NCBI RefSeq assembly: GCF_004337985.1
Contig: NC_043744.1
Coordinates: 1,366,730-1,430,729, forward strand
Source: Pyricularia pennisetigena
Taxonomy: Eukaryota > Ascomycota > Sordariomycetes > Magnaporthales > Pyriculariaceae
Reading direction: 5' to 3'
DNA length: 64,000 bases
Positions within the stretch are counted from its first letter, which is position 1; every line of letters starts with the position of its first letter. This document shows, piece by piece, positions 44,840-57,837 of this stretch. The notes below the pieces were generated by a model. That model saw nothing but the letters and a program-made list of their open reading frames with translations, did no database searches and was not told the origin of the DNA. A program made the position numbers and the translations under genes.

Positions 44840-47285
44840 AACACGCCCATATATATTTCGCTTTCCCACCAAATCGACGCAATTTTTCGCGCTCTTAATC
44901 CCGCATACGCGGCGGTAAATACCTCCTCCGACGTATATATTTTCCCGGAATTATACGCCAAAACCAAAGCTTTTGGTAATTTAAATCTATAATATAAATT
45001 CGTTTCCTTAATTGCTATATAGTTTTCAAACCTCCACAGACCCCCTAATACTCCTGCACGAATCCTATATTATAACTAAATATAATATATATACCGGGTT
45101 TTATATAATATAAAAAATATTATTTTACTGGTAAAAACCGGGTACGGGAAAAATATAATATTGTAAATTATTTCGGTAATTTGTAATAATATTATTATTA
45201 TCCAAATAATCCCATTAAATAAATTAGGGTCAAAATAATTACGCAATATATAACGTTATCCCGCCGCGAACCCCAAATTAATCGACCAGTCCATTTTAAA
45301 CGTAAATATAAATATACGGTTTTTATTACCAAAATTAATTTTATTTAATATAACCCTTTTTGGAACCCGCAAACCGTTTGTAAATACACGCATATTTTTC
45401 TAAACCTGGAGCAAACCACCAATTACCGATTTTTTAACCTTTTTCGAAACCTTATATTCCATTAACGTATCGCTTTATTTGCTATTAATAAATTTTACAT
45501 AATTTTACAGTGGAAGGATGTTAGGGAATCGTTTTTTATACTGCGTTTGGTCCGGGTAATTATACCAGCAACCGTATTTATATTTGGGTGCACCGTAATT
45601 TTTACAATAAAAACTAAAACCTACGTTTTTAACCAATTATATTATAAAAAGATAATGCGTTTCGTTAAAATGCCTTTCGACCGACCCGAAATTACGATTA
45701 TAATATAATGTTTAAAACGCAAAACCCTTATTAACAATTACCGGCGCCTCCTATTCCTAATAAGGAATATTATATTATTATCCGCCACCCGTATTTTTAA
45801 AACTATTATATATATGGACGCCAGGAACCGCATTATCCAAATACGCCAATTTTTAATAAAAAACCTCGGATTTGGGAAATTTATTAAACGAAACGCAATC
45901 GATATAATTATCCGGTACAATATATTTATATTTAAAATCGATAAAATTACAATTTACGCAAAAGTTTCCAAACCGGATTTTAAAATTCGTATTATTTTTT
46001 CCATTTTATTTTTGGGTATAGGTATGGATATACCTAATATGGAACGTATAATATAATACGGCGCGTTAATATTAAACGACCCCGCAAACCTATAGTAAAA
46101 GTTCGGACGAACCGTACGCGGGCCCAACCGTAAAAAAACCGTATAGTTTTTTGCGCCTTATTGGTATTTCGATACGCAAAAATTTATCGCTAAATACAAA
46201 TTAATTAGCCCAAAATTATTAACCAAATTAACCAAATAACCCGTGGTATTACGCAAAAACGCTAAAAGTTTATAAATTACCCATTTAAATTTTTTAACGT
46301 ATTTATAAACGCGGTTATTCCCTATTCACTTTTTACGTATCGCTAAATTTAATTTAGCCGATAATAACCGGGTAAAAGCGTCGGAATTACCACAAACCGG
46401 CCTTTTAAATATATTTAAACCACGCGTTCCGCCCTATTGGACGTAATAGGAATTGATAAATAGGAAGAAATTAAAAAAAGGAGGCGCCAAATATACAAAT
46501 TTTCGTTAACGCCAGATATTTTCGACGAATTATATTGAATTTTATATAGGAAATAAATTTATTTTCTATAATAAATTGATTTAAAAACTGTTGCAACGTT
46601 TATGTGTACCAAATTGGAGTTTTACCCGCATTAACCCCTAAAAAGCAGCCAATTAAAATACCCAGGAAAAATTCCAAAAAAGGTTATATATTTAAACAAT
46701 TGGATAAATGGGGTACCTATTTTGTAATAATTATTTTTTACCCAAACCGCGGCGGTTATACGACCTACCATCCCAGCTAATGCTACCCAAACCAATAATT
46801 TTTAATATTGTTAAAAAATTCGTCCATTTTTATAACCGGGAATAGACGAAAAACGATTTGCTGGAAAATGTTCCAGATTTATAATTAATTAAATAATTTG
46901 AGCAATATAACGATTATTTCGTTGTTTAATTCCCAATAATATACGAAAATGGGATACGGAATTATGCCTCCTATTTGCATAAATAATAAAAAAAAAGCGG
47001 CGGAATTAAAATACGGTAGCATTTTAGGAAACGATGGATATAATTAACAGTTATTCGGGAAAATAAACTAATAAACGCCGACGAACAAATTAAACGGTAT
47101 TATAATTATAAGTTAAAATGCTGGTTAACGTTAACGGTTGCAAAAATATCCAATATAGGAACGTTTATAAATTTATAACCCAAAAACTAGAGGGCGATTA
47201 AAGTTAAATCCTAATTAAATTGAATAACGTAACCTGGATTATAAAAGGGTCGAGCGATAAAAAAGGCGACGCCGAATTGAATTAA
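44840..47285 (+). pseudogene. RecQ/DEAD-like helicase, copy R2 (telomere-linked-helicase type)
   Basis: Plus strand. N-terminal segment DAIFRALNPAYAAVNTSSD, then Walker A LLVKTGYGKN (45134-45154). After a frameshift come motif II NKFYIILQWKD (45487 onward; DEFH-type changed by RIP), motif III IFGCT (45580-45594), and the open frame 45814-46056 with FKIRIIFSILFLGIGMDIPN followed by MERII. Motif VI is FGRTVRGPNRK (about 46100-46131). Spacing and order fit superfamily 2 RecQ-type helicases, DNA unwinding enzymes. The GYGK and QWKD contexts resemble fungal telomere-linked helicases (inference). C-terminus to about 47285, with no RQC or HRDC domain identified. Stops at Gln and Trp positions. Confidence 0.75.
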
Positions 47286-48129
47286 CCAGGGGGGGGGATT
47301 AAATAGCGTAAAATATATAATTATTAAATATTAAAATCCCCAATTAACGGCCTAAATAAAACGACCAAATGTTGGATAATAACAATTATTACGTAAATTG
47401 AAAACCTGGATTATATATAGGTTAGTACGGCGTAACGGTGCCCCGATTAAAAATAAAAGGGTTTAATATTACGAATTGTAATAATTGTTACGGTTAAATT
47501 CCGGAAATTTTGGCGTTTTTATTTTAATTTTATTTTATCAGCAAAAAACCCCATACGTAAACCCAATAATAAATACTTTCTTTTCATTTTTATTAGCTTT
47601 TTTTCTTTTTTTTTACAATAAAAACCTTTTTCCCGGCCGCCAAATTTTTTTTGTAACGATTGATAAAAGATTGCAACGATTAAACCAGCGTTTAACTTTT
47701 AACCAATAAACGTAACAATTATTCCAATCGTAAAATTGCCTTAGCAAATATTGCAAACATATTTATTAGGAAACCTAATTAAAGCATTTTTAATTGGATA
47801 AAACTATTTATATTTTATTTACCCAAACAAATATTAACCCAATCGTAACGAAGGTAAATTATAATTAACGCCCGTGTATCGTAAAAAAATACCCCCCACT
47901 TGGCTAGGTCCGGGGCAAATTAACTAATTTTATTATAATAATAATTATAATAATTGCTTTAATTCGCCAAAAACCGTAATAATTATTACAATTACGTTCT
48001 TTTATCACCATAATTCCCAAAAAACGCCAAAAAGGTAAAATTTCCGCCTAAATTACCACCAAATTTACGTTGGAATATATACCCAATTAAATTAAATTAT
48101 TTGCCCATTTAATGACTATATTATAAAAA
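47286..48129. other. Intergenic region of R2 with dispersed palindromes
   Basis: No gene supported. Near-palindromes of the TTGTAATAATTATTACAA family occur at about 47472-47492, 47708-47728 and 47972-47994. Counterpart of 24606-25430 in R1. Confidence 0.45.
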
Positions 48130-49255
48130 AAAACGCGGACAAAAAAAATAAACCAATATTTTAAGGATTTGAAAAATTACGACGCGGATATTGCAATTGT
48201 TTTGGAATTAAACTTTGCTCGGTTAAACCGTTTTATATTACAAAATTACTCGGATATAACCGGAATTGTTTCAAATTTTCCCCCCATTTTTAATAATAAT
48301 AATAATAATTAAAATAATACCGATATAAATTCCGGCGATAATAAATTTACCCCCGCCCCCGTCGATAAGGATAGAAATAGTACCGATATGGACGCCGGCG
48401 ATAACGAATTTGCCCCCGCCCCCGTCGATTATAATAACGACGATATTTATATGGGCGAAAATAATAATTAATTTACCCCCGCGTCCGCCAATAAAGGCGA
48501 TAATAATATTAATATAAACGATAATTATAACGAACCTGTCCCGGATTTAAATAACCGCCAATTGTAAACTTCTTTAACATTTTTTAAACTATTTACCAAC
48601 ATAATATCCCCGCCACCAAAAGACCTTGAAAACCGGCCTTTTATATTATAACCGGAAATTATTATTAACCCGGCACCCGCGCCATTAAATAAGCCGCCCG
48701 CACCCCGTACATATAAAACTATTACCGTTCGATTAATTAAAATTAATTTTATTTCGGTATCGCGGACGTAACCCAAACCTAATTTAACGCCAAATAATGG
48801 ATTGATAAATTTCGTATAACCCGAATACTATTTCCCATCGTATAAAAATACGGATTTCCTGAATCGTTTGCCCGTCCCGTTATAAAAAAAATTTTAATTG
48901 GGTAAAAACTAATCCGTATCGGCGATAATTATTATAACCTGGCGCAGGGTAAGGAATACGAATATTACCAAAATGGTTCGCATTATACCCTATTTAGGTT
49001 ATATTAATTGCTTTAAAATTAATAATAATACCAACCCGCCCGCCTGGTTCGGTCGCGGAATTAATGTTTTCCGCAACACGAACGAAATTTTTATCGCCCA
49101 AACCTTTAAACGCTTTTAATCCATTGCTGGCGTCGCCGCAGCAAAAATACGCGTTAATAACCAAATTTTAATATACCATTTTAACAGTAATTCGTCGAAT
49201 ATAAACGAGGTAATGGTCGTATTTGGCTACGAAACGATAAATGTTTTAATATAAT
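48130..49255 (+). pseudogene. Frame with 21-residue tandem repeats, copy R2
   Basis: Plus-strand frame: a short N-terminal part (YDADIAIVLELNFARLNRF), an Asn run, then repeats in which FxPAPVD recurs every 63 bp (GC cores start at 48350, 48413 and 48476). Acidic/Asn-rich linkers such as NSGDNKF and DAGDNEF separate them. A Pro-rich segment and a C-terminal part with FIAQTFKRF, SIAGVAAAKIRVNN and EVMVVFGYETIN follow. The linkers look disordered. Family unknown. Confidence 0.55.
48349..48540 (+). repeat. 63-bp minisatellite (coding, 21 residues per unit), R2
   Basis: Three or more units with exact 63-bp spacing. The matching array in R1 is at about 24230-24440 with the same period. Confidence 0.85.
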
Positions 49256-49565
49256 ATATCAATGTAACAGGTTAATATTTCCTTTTATTAGATTGCGATA
49301 ATTATTATAATTTTTGCACTAATATATCCTATTATTTAATATATTGTAATAATTGTTACAATTTTTTGCGGTAATACCAAATAATTATTATTACAATATA
49401 ACAATTATTACAATCTGGTTTTTACCCTTTTATATATTTTGGGATAACGGGTACAATTTTAATTATTAGTTAATTTATTTTTAATCGCCGACGTATTCGG
49501 TTTTTTAATTTGTTTTAAAACAGGTAATCCCGGTAAATAAATTAAAGGTAATGAAATGCCCGTTT
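49256..49565. other. Spacer with palindromes, R2
   Basis: No gene supported. Two clear near-palindromes, about 49342-49362 (attgtaataattgttacaat) and 49393-49412. Counterpart of 23161-23484. Confidence 0.5.
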
Positions 49566-50770
49566 GGTAAAAAACCTTAGTTTCCGTACCGGATATATTT
49601 AACGATAGGGGTATTAAATTTATTTTCGATAATTTGGTAAATCGGCGTCGCCTACCCCTTATCCCCCCTTTTATCCGCCAAAACGATATTAACCTCCCCG
49701 GGTAAAAATATTCGCAAATAAATTTAAACCGGTTATAATTCCCACAATTTTCGCCACGATATTAATTTACCTGCGGATAATAACCACCGGATTTAATTTT
49801 AAAAACGGCGATTTGAAATTTAAAACCGTTAATTTTGGATTATATATGTATAACGGTTATTATATCGACGATTAGTTTAAAATTTGCTATTATTTCCTTT
49901 ATTTTGTTTTTCGCCGGTAAGGAAAAATCGTTGTTAAAAATAAGGAAAATTTAAACGATTTTGGTGGAAATTGCCGTAACCCTTTTAAATTTAATATCGA
50001 ACAATCCTTTACCCTATTTATTATCGCCGATTATATAATTATCGCCGATAACGTTATCGCCCTAAATAATTTGCATTTAATGCAATTTTAATATCGTTTG
50101 GTTACCCGTTCGCGAGCCGACCAAATCATCGACGTCGCCAATTTATTTGGTTTTAACCGCGTTTGTTATAATAGGACGATAATAATATTCGTTGTCGACA
50201 CTTAGTCCCGTTTTAAACTTATTAAGGTCGGACGGTTGAAAAAAAAAGCGTGCAAATTAAATTCAAATGCACCTATTGGATTTGTTAACATTTAAAATTA
50301 TTTTCAATAATTTGTACGACGAGGGGCGGTTTTATCGTCCCATTTTTACCAAACCCAAAATAAAAATTACCGAATTTTATCCCAAACCTTTTGGCGACGA
50401 CCAATAAAACAACTTCTTTAATTTTATATAAACCCAATCCATTATCGCCGATCGATTTGCTAATATGGACCGCGCAAAAAAGGAAATTTTCGAGGACGCC
50501 CGCGAAAAATTTTTAACGGTTTCCTTGGTATATTATACGCAATTTTCTATTTCAATTAAGGGTTATTCCTGGATTGGTTATCTTTTTAATTCGGACGCGA
50601 TTTAGGCTGTTATAAAAAAGTTGCGTTTTTTTGAAATATTTTGCCTATCGACGGTCTAAATACCGATAATAAAATCGGTTTTAAATATAAGAAAACTAAG
50701 GGTAAATTTTTTTAATTTAATTAGGATATACCTAATACTTTTTCTTATCGCCATTGGTTACCCTAACAAC
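49566..50770 (+). pseudogene. Frame upstream of the SNF2-like domain, copy R2
   Basis: Starts around TLVSVPDIFNDRGIKFIFDN. It continues with NRRRLPLIPPFIRQ, LVTRSRADQIIDVANLFGFN, TKPKIKITEFYPKPFGDDQ, SIIADRFANMDRAKKEIFED and KGYSWIGYLFNSDA, through several RIP stops. Likely the N-terminal portion of the SNF2-like protein, or a separate protein in the same direction. No known domain recognised. Confidence 0.55.
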
Positions 50771-50802
50771 TGGTTGGTAAATTATATATATATATTATCC
50801 CT

Positions 50803-50932
50803 AACAATTGTGACTGTCGTTACAATTTTGCCCCTATTTTGGTAATTATTATTATAATCCTGCCCCTATTTTTGTAATTATTGTTACAATCCCACCCCTA
50901 TTTTTATAATTATTATTACAATTTTTGTTTTT
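50803..50932. repeat. 32-bp palindrome array, R2
   Basis: Counterpart of 21781-21908. Units such as tgcccctatttttgtaatta (first 20 bases of one unit) recur at 32-bp spacing, each ending in a ttacaat-type half. Confidence 0.85.
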
Positions 50933-50939
50933 GCTAAAT

Positions 50940-53900
50940 GAATTTTTCTTTCGTCTTAAATACCCACACCTTATTAAAATTGGAACAATTAACTTTTAAA
51001 AATTGGTTATTAACCAACGAAATAAACATAGGAAAAACGATTATTTATTTTACGGCGATTTATATGTAGTATATCCGTTATTAATACGACCGATTTATCC
51101 AAAATACCGACGGATGTTTTCCCACTTTAATTTTCGTCCCGGCCAGCCTTATTTCGCAAATATTAAAAAAAATAATAACCAATTTCCCAGCTTTCGACGT
51201 TAAATGCTATTATAATTTAACCGAAATATGCGCTACCGATGCCCCGCGAGCGGTTACTATTTTTACCCAGGCGCAATTTTACGATATTTTAACCAAATTC
51301 GCCGCCCGCAAATTTAATTCCAAATTTGCGGGTACGGTTATTATTATATTTTATTCGATATTCCTAATCCGAAAAACTAAGCAATTGGACGAAATTCATA
51401 ACGCGGAAAAAATGTTTAACCCATAGTATATAAATAAAATTATCGATTTTAACTTTAACAACGCCCCCCCGACGTCGATAATTTCGACGATAATTCTAAT
51501 ATTAAAAATAATATTTAGCAAATGTTTTTTTGTAATAATTATTATAATTTCGTTATATTAATATATTTATTTAAATTAAATAATTTTATTAGGAACCGTT
51601 AACGCAAAAACGGTCGGAAAGCCGATTTTTCCACGGGCGAAAACACCAAAAATATCCGGCGTTTGGTTACATATTTATTATCCGGGACCTTTTTTTAACG
51701 TATAATTGGAGACGAAATTTAATATCTCCGCTACCGCGAATCGATAATATACCGCGCATTTCGCCTTATTATTTATATTAATCGGGGTATGGCCATTATT
51801 ACGCCGATTATTAACAAAATTAGGAATATTACTGGCTTTAATGCCCTAATTTGGGATAAAACTGCGATCTTTTTCGCCCGACCTAAAAGCCTGTTTTAGG
51901 AAAATATATTTACGGTCGATTACATTTGGGAAAATAGTGGTTATTTCGTCGTTTTTAATGTCGATAAAAACATTAAAACCTTTTTACAAAAATTCGAATC
52001 GATGGGTTAAAAATGGTGGTTATTTTACCCTCGAATTTTAAACTTTATAACTTTTACCACTATACCAAACGAAAAATCGTTAATAATTTTTAAATATACG
52101 GGCGTATTTACGGTACGCAGGGGTATAAATACCGGGTTTATTTTGCCCGACGGTACAATTATTTATCCCCGTAAACGTATTCCACTTTATAGTATTATTA
52201 TTAAAAAACTCCAATTTGGCCACCGTTTCGAAAACGTTATAACGAATACCGAAGCAATTTTCAAAAATATTATTACCGTATTCGTGGGCGAAAATACCGA
52301 CGATATTGGTCCCGCTCCATTAGGAATTCCATTAATGCGGATATTACAATTGGTAACCGCTAAACCTCGGTTTTTTTTATATAGGTTTTATCCGCTTATT
52401 GCAGTTTTTGGCAATTAATTACCTTTTTTGGTTAATAATCCACGCCGAAAACGATACCCGGGATATTAATTCGGCGGAATTGGGTAAAATACTGGCGTTA
52501 AAAGGAATGGATTTTGAAGCCAAACACCGCAACGTCCGATAAAGCTTTAAAGAAAATTTATAGGAAGGAAAAACCCGTTTTGGATCGGTAATTATGGACG
52601 TTTTAATTTAATATAACGGCGACGGTCCCTTTAATTAAATTTATTCTAAAATTTGCACTAATCCTAAAACGCTACCTCCGTCGGAGAGGGCTAAAATGGT
52701 CCATTTTGTATTAAACGAATCGCTATTTATTACCCGCGTGGTCGAAATTTGTATGGAGGAAAAAAAAGGGTTAACGCGTCCTGGTTATAACCCCCAATTT
52801 TTGGATTTAAACGTAAATTGGCCATATAATAACAATTATTACAATATTTTTCTTTCCCCACAATTATTGTAATAATTGTTTCAATTTTTATATTTTTGGA
52901 TTATAATAAATGTTATAATAATTATTATTTTTCCATTTTTGTAATAATTATTACAATTTTTAATATACCTGCTAATGTTTTTAATTTTATTATTTTTATT
53001 TTGGAAAAAGCCAATTTCGGTGTGGTTATTATCCGATAAAACCTGTCCTAAGCCGAACGCCATAAAACCGTTTCCGATTTTACCGATTCCAGCTCCCATT
53101 TTAACGTTTATATCCTAAATATTAATATTTCCAACGCTGGTTTTAATTTATACCCCAATTGTTGCATTAATATTATTATTTTTTTAATATGGAACGCCAA
53201 TATACAATTGCAAATTTATGGTCGTTTAATTCGGTTCAATTAAAATAAATTTATTATTTGGCGTATTTTCGAAATGCGAGGTATTTTTTTCGATTAGGTA
53301 AAAAATCGTATATTCCGGAAAGTTAATACCCCTTTTTCTATTATTCCGGCCGTTATTAATATATAATAAATGTTATTTAAATATATTACGCGTATACGTT
53401 TCCCCAAAATTATCCAATTTCCAATTGTTAAACAATTCCTGGCGTATAAAGCAATAGCAATTATATTTTCCTGGCCTTTTAACTGTTTCGTTTAAATAAC
53501 AAAACCCCCCCTTGGCATTTTAATATTTTTTATTTTAATAAAACGCGCCGTATAGGCGAATTTTATTTTCGCCTGGTTTAAATGCTCGTATTAAATATCC
53601 TTAAACAATTTAATAAATAGGATTTGGTGGAAAAAACGTTGGTTTTTATTTTAACGTTGGATCCAGTTTATATTAATTATTAATACCAGGAATAAAATGG
53701 TGGCCGTAATACGTTTATTAATTATATTAATTGTACACATTTGCCTTACTTCGATTTTGCTATTATGGATTAGGGGTTTTTAATTAAATTAATAAAATGG
53801 ATTAAAAACAGCGATAAATTTTACGACGAAACCGCGACCGCGCGGGTTATTGGGGCCCCAATAAAGGATTTTAGCTCCTGGGTTATTAAACGCCGGGAAA

Positions 53901-54182
53901 CCAATAAACCGTTTAAAAGAGGTATTTTTAATAACAATAACGCCGACCTTTTGGCGGTCTTTATTCCGTTTTTTTATTTATCGATTTTGGCCTTAATTAC
54001 GATAAATTTATATTCGATTCGTTAAAAAAACCCTGCATACCTATTTTAAAAAGGATAAGGAAAAGGACGATTCGGTCCTTGGATCGTTTACCGCGACCCC
54101 AGCTCGGAAAAGGAGGCGTAGCGCTAAAAAACCCATTTTTAAAAAAACATTTAACGCTGCCAAACGTTTTCGTCTTTTTTAA
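50940..54182 (+). pseudogene. SNF2-like ATPase gene, copy R2
   Basis: Motif I: TNEINIGKTI, GKT at 51031-51039 (SNF2 consensus DEMGLGKT). Motif Ia region: PTLIFVPASLISQILKKI. Motif II: LDEIHNAEK, DEIH at 51388-51399, in frame and 119 codons after GKT, a normal SNF2 distance. Later segments: LPDGTIIYPRKRIP (52143 onward), FVGENTDDIGPAPLG, LALKGMDFEAKHRNV, FVLNESLFITRVVEICMEEK, RNARYFFRLGKKSYIPE, IKWIKNSDKFYDETATARV and a basic C-terminus, stop at 54180-54182. Motifs V-VI were not seen. Role in the family: ATP-driven DNA translocation or chromatin remodelling. 43 bp from the gene X stop, convergent. Confidence 0.7.
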
Positions 54183-54225
54183 TCGGTTTAGGTTTTTTTA
54201 TTTTGCTTTTTTTTGGGGTTTGGTG

Positions 54226-56421
54226 CTATAAAGTTGGGGGTTTTATATATATAATATTATAATAATTATTATTATTAGGATCCGGTTTAATGGATTTATT
54301 ATTGGTGGTTAATGGGGTATTATAATAACGGTTATTACCAGGATTATTTTTCCTGGATTTATAATTGGCGGTGGATGGAAAATATGATTTATTTCGGTAA
54401 AAAAAATGGATAAAAAACGGGTTATTTATACGGAGGATTTTGGAGGAAATTATGTTTCGCATTTTATTTTAAATTAAATTTACGATTGGTATTTGTTTGT
54501 TTATATTTACTAATTTTGCGGACGCTGTTTTGCCTCTGTTATTCGCGGGTAAAATCACCGTTATTCGTCCATTTAACTTCTTTTTATAATGGAACGATGC
54601 TCGTTTTCACCCGCTTTGGTTTGCGTAATTTACCTTTTATTACTTTGAATTTTATACGCCTTTTTCGTCGGAGTTTTCGTATATTCCGTCCAGCAAATCT
54701 TTTTCGGTATTAATTATACCATTAATATTTAAACCGTTTATTCGGTTATATCCCTTTTTTGGATTTGCCCCTATTTTTTCAATATCCGCCTAAGATAATA
54801 CGCTGTTAAGGCGTACGATTTTTTAATTAAATGCCTCTAATTTATCGTCCATTAGCTCTTTTAAACCCAAATATAATAAATTAGGGCCGTCGAAATCGAA
54901 ATTGGGTAATAATTCGGCCTTTTCGCTTCCCCAACCATTTTGGAATAATAAATACGTATAGTGGATTATATTTTGGTTGGTTAACACTATATAATAATTG
55001 CTATTAATACGTATACGGGCGATGTTTTCCAATATTTTGCGCACCGTAATTGCGATTAGCCCCATCGCTGCACAATTTAGGAATGTTTTTCGCAAATCGT
55101 GCGTGGAATTGCGGTTATTTTTAATATTTATGGCAAAACCCCCACTAATATATTTAGTTGTTAAATTTACCGGATTAAATCCATTCCCGGCCGTGGTATA
55201 TTTTACGAACGTTGATTTTAAAATTCCGGTGCGTAGCGGTTAATTTATAACCTTTGGCCGTAATAACCAGGTTAAATATAGCATTTTAGGGCTATAATTT
55301 TTTGTTTTGCAACCGTAGAAAAAGAGGACCAATTGCGGCATTATAATTTCTAATACGCCGTAATTTTTTTGGTGGAACGCGCTTATTATTATCTATAAAA
55401 AGTTAATTATTTGCAAATAACGGCGTTGCGTGCGGAAAGCGATATTAATTTTGGGTTTTATATCCCATAATCCAATACCTATTAAACCGTTAATATAACC
55501 AGCGAATATATTATCATAAATACGGTTTACTACGGAAATATATATATTATATGGTATATCGGTAAAAGCCTTTCCCAAAACGTTTTTAAAAATTTAATTC
55601 CTGCCCAATAATCCGTTTTGGATTAAAACAGCAATTATAATATATAAAATGCGGGACCGGAATGCATTTTGTAAAAGCCGTAAAACGTGGTAAAACTCTT
55701 TTTTATTTTTTTAAAACTAATTGTATTTCCTTAACCCTATTATATTTATAAATATAATGTGGGCGTAATATTATTATGATTGGTTAATGAAATTAAATTC
55801 GATAAAGAAAAACGTTGGTACGGGTAATATCCATTTTTTTGTTAAAAAGGTGGGATAATTCGATATAAATTCCTTAAATAGTACGGATATATAACGTTAT
55901 TTTTTAATCCCTATAAACGAGGAGCAGGACGGAAAAATAGTCGAAATAATCGGGTAATAGGTTCAAAAAACGTTTAAAAAGGGTTTCGTGGATTTGGATA
56001 ACTCCTGCGTATTCCCTTTCGTTTTCGGTAATAGCGGGGGTTTGAATAAGGTAGGAAATTGGTGTAATTCGTGCGAGGGTAGGGTATTATGGGATTATTT
56101 TAGGCGTATATGGGCGGTTAAGGAATAAAAAACCACAAATTTGGTGCATTATATAATATTTGGCGTTTTCGTAATAAATATCCGGATATTATAAAAAGGC
56201 GGGCGTTTGCAACCATTTTTGGCGGAAAAATACGGTGGCGTGCCATTAGGATTGCGTATATCGTTTAAATCCTGGCGTTAATATAAGGAGATACGATGTT
56301 AAATTTTGCATTCAATTACGTCTTCCATATCCAAAATCCTATACCTTATCCAGAAAATTGAAATTATTATAAACGAAAAATAGTATTGGGTTACGAGCGA
56401 TCCTTTTTAAATTTATTTATA

Positions 56422-56462
<41 letters not shown>

Positions 56463-57539
56463 ATTATTATTGCTATTTACGGTAAAAGTTAAATATAAAT
56501 ATAAATATTATTAATAACGTATTCGGGTAACGGCTATAAATTGTAAAATTTACCGTTTAATAGTTTAATAAAATAAATATATTTTAAACCCGGATAATAT
56601 ATTTACAATACGTTATAGAATTCCATAATTTATAAAATATAATGCGAATACGCGTAATAAATAATTGTTTTTTTGGGGGGAATATCCGTGGGTTAAAATC
56701 GCCAATGTTAATATAACGCGTTAATTTTTTAACGTGGGGGGGTTTGTGGTTTTTAAAAAGGTATTTAATTCCAAATATACCACGTTCGAAATTTGTAACG
56801 ATAAATAAAACGGGCGGTAACCCCGGAAATGCAATAATAGTAAAAATATAAATTTGTATAATATTGGCGTTTTGGATGGGATTTTTTGGGTGGACGTATC
56901 GAATATTAATTTAAACCAATTTATATCGTTTACGTTTTTAGCGGAATAACTTTTTATACCCGAAAATTGGAAATTTGTGGGTTCGAACCGGTTAAAAAAA
57001 CGTAAATATTATATTAATTGCTGCAATTTTTTGCGCAAAAGGTCGGCCTTAATAGGCGGAGGAAATTTATTATTAAAACGGTATTCGACCCTATTAACGC
57101 GTAAACGTTTTCGGATTTAAAGGTTTCGTAATGTTTTTTTAAAAAAAAATATTCGCGATGGGGCAGGTTTAATAATTTCGTAAAAATTTGCCGCTATTAC
57201 CCAAACGTGGATAAATTACGTAAAATTAATACGTCGGTAACGGTTACGCCAAAATTTGGTAATATCGCGAATAAATTTGGTTTCGGGGTTTATTTCCGTT
57301 TCGGATTCGGATTCCCTCGGTAAATGCTTTTAATCGATTAAAAAAAGCTTAAATTCCCATTAATTTTTAAATATAAAATTGGGCGATAATAATTGGGATA
57401 TCGATAAAAATAAAAATAATTGCGATATCGATAAAAATAATAGGGTTAGGTCGGACGTTAAATATTGGATTATAAATTACGCGGATGGGAATATTTTTTC
57501 GGGTATATTTATTAATATTATTGGAAATGTGTTTTCCAT
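54226..57539 (-). pseudogene. Gene X, copy R2
   Basis: Starts at the conserved ATG (complement 57539): MENTFPIILINIPEKIFPSA. Later open pieces share one frame: 55578-55393 (MGKAFTDIPYNIYISVVNRI, then YINGLIGIGLWDIKPKINIA), 55095-54823 (RKTFLNCAAMGLIAITVRKI, then FDFDGPNLLYLGLKELMDDK) and 54462-54226, the Asn-rich C-terminus. A (TA)n tract interrupts it near 56430-56456. The total span of 3,314 bp without evident introns fits a protein of about 1,105 residues. Unidentified; I see no catalytic signature I can name. It is the only R gene transcribed rightward from the hairpin end. Confidence 0.65.
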
Positions 57540-57689
57540 TATTAAATTCGGGTTTTATTTGGTTTAATAGTATATTAAATAAAAATTAATATACGTAAAT
57601 ATATGGTATAATGGTAAAAACTTTTTATTTTTTTGTATATCGGGGGGAATAATGGTTGGCGATATCGCAATATTGGGTGTTTTATTGGT

Positions 57690-57837
57690 GGTACCGCCAT
57701 AAACGGCGAAATGCGATAAGATGTTCTTAGATTAGAACGAACGCGATTATTGGTCGAAAAACCATGTGGCTGAAAGGTATATGGAGCGCTCGGTCCCCAC
57801 TGCGGAGCAGGGGGGTCTAGTTTGAGCACTGAGACTA
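57690..57837 (-). repeat. R end repeat, copy 4 (start of R2)
   Basis: Reverse complement of 7717-7880 with a small internal deletion. The hairpin at about 57795-57816 is intact. Confidence 0.85.

Larger units (their letters stand above)
43853..57837 (-). mobile_element. Repeat unit R, copy 2 (R2), inverted and uninterrupted
   Basis: 13,985 bp between two minus-oriented end repeats (57837 inward and 44014-43853). It contains, in minus (R) orientation, gene X (57539-54226), then on the opposite (plus) strand the SNF2-like gene, the 21-residue-repeat frame and the RecQ-like helicase. It has no Gypsy insertions, so it gives the best view of the unit. R1 and R2 are tail to tail; R2 and R3 are head to head. 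Confidence 0.85.
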
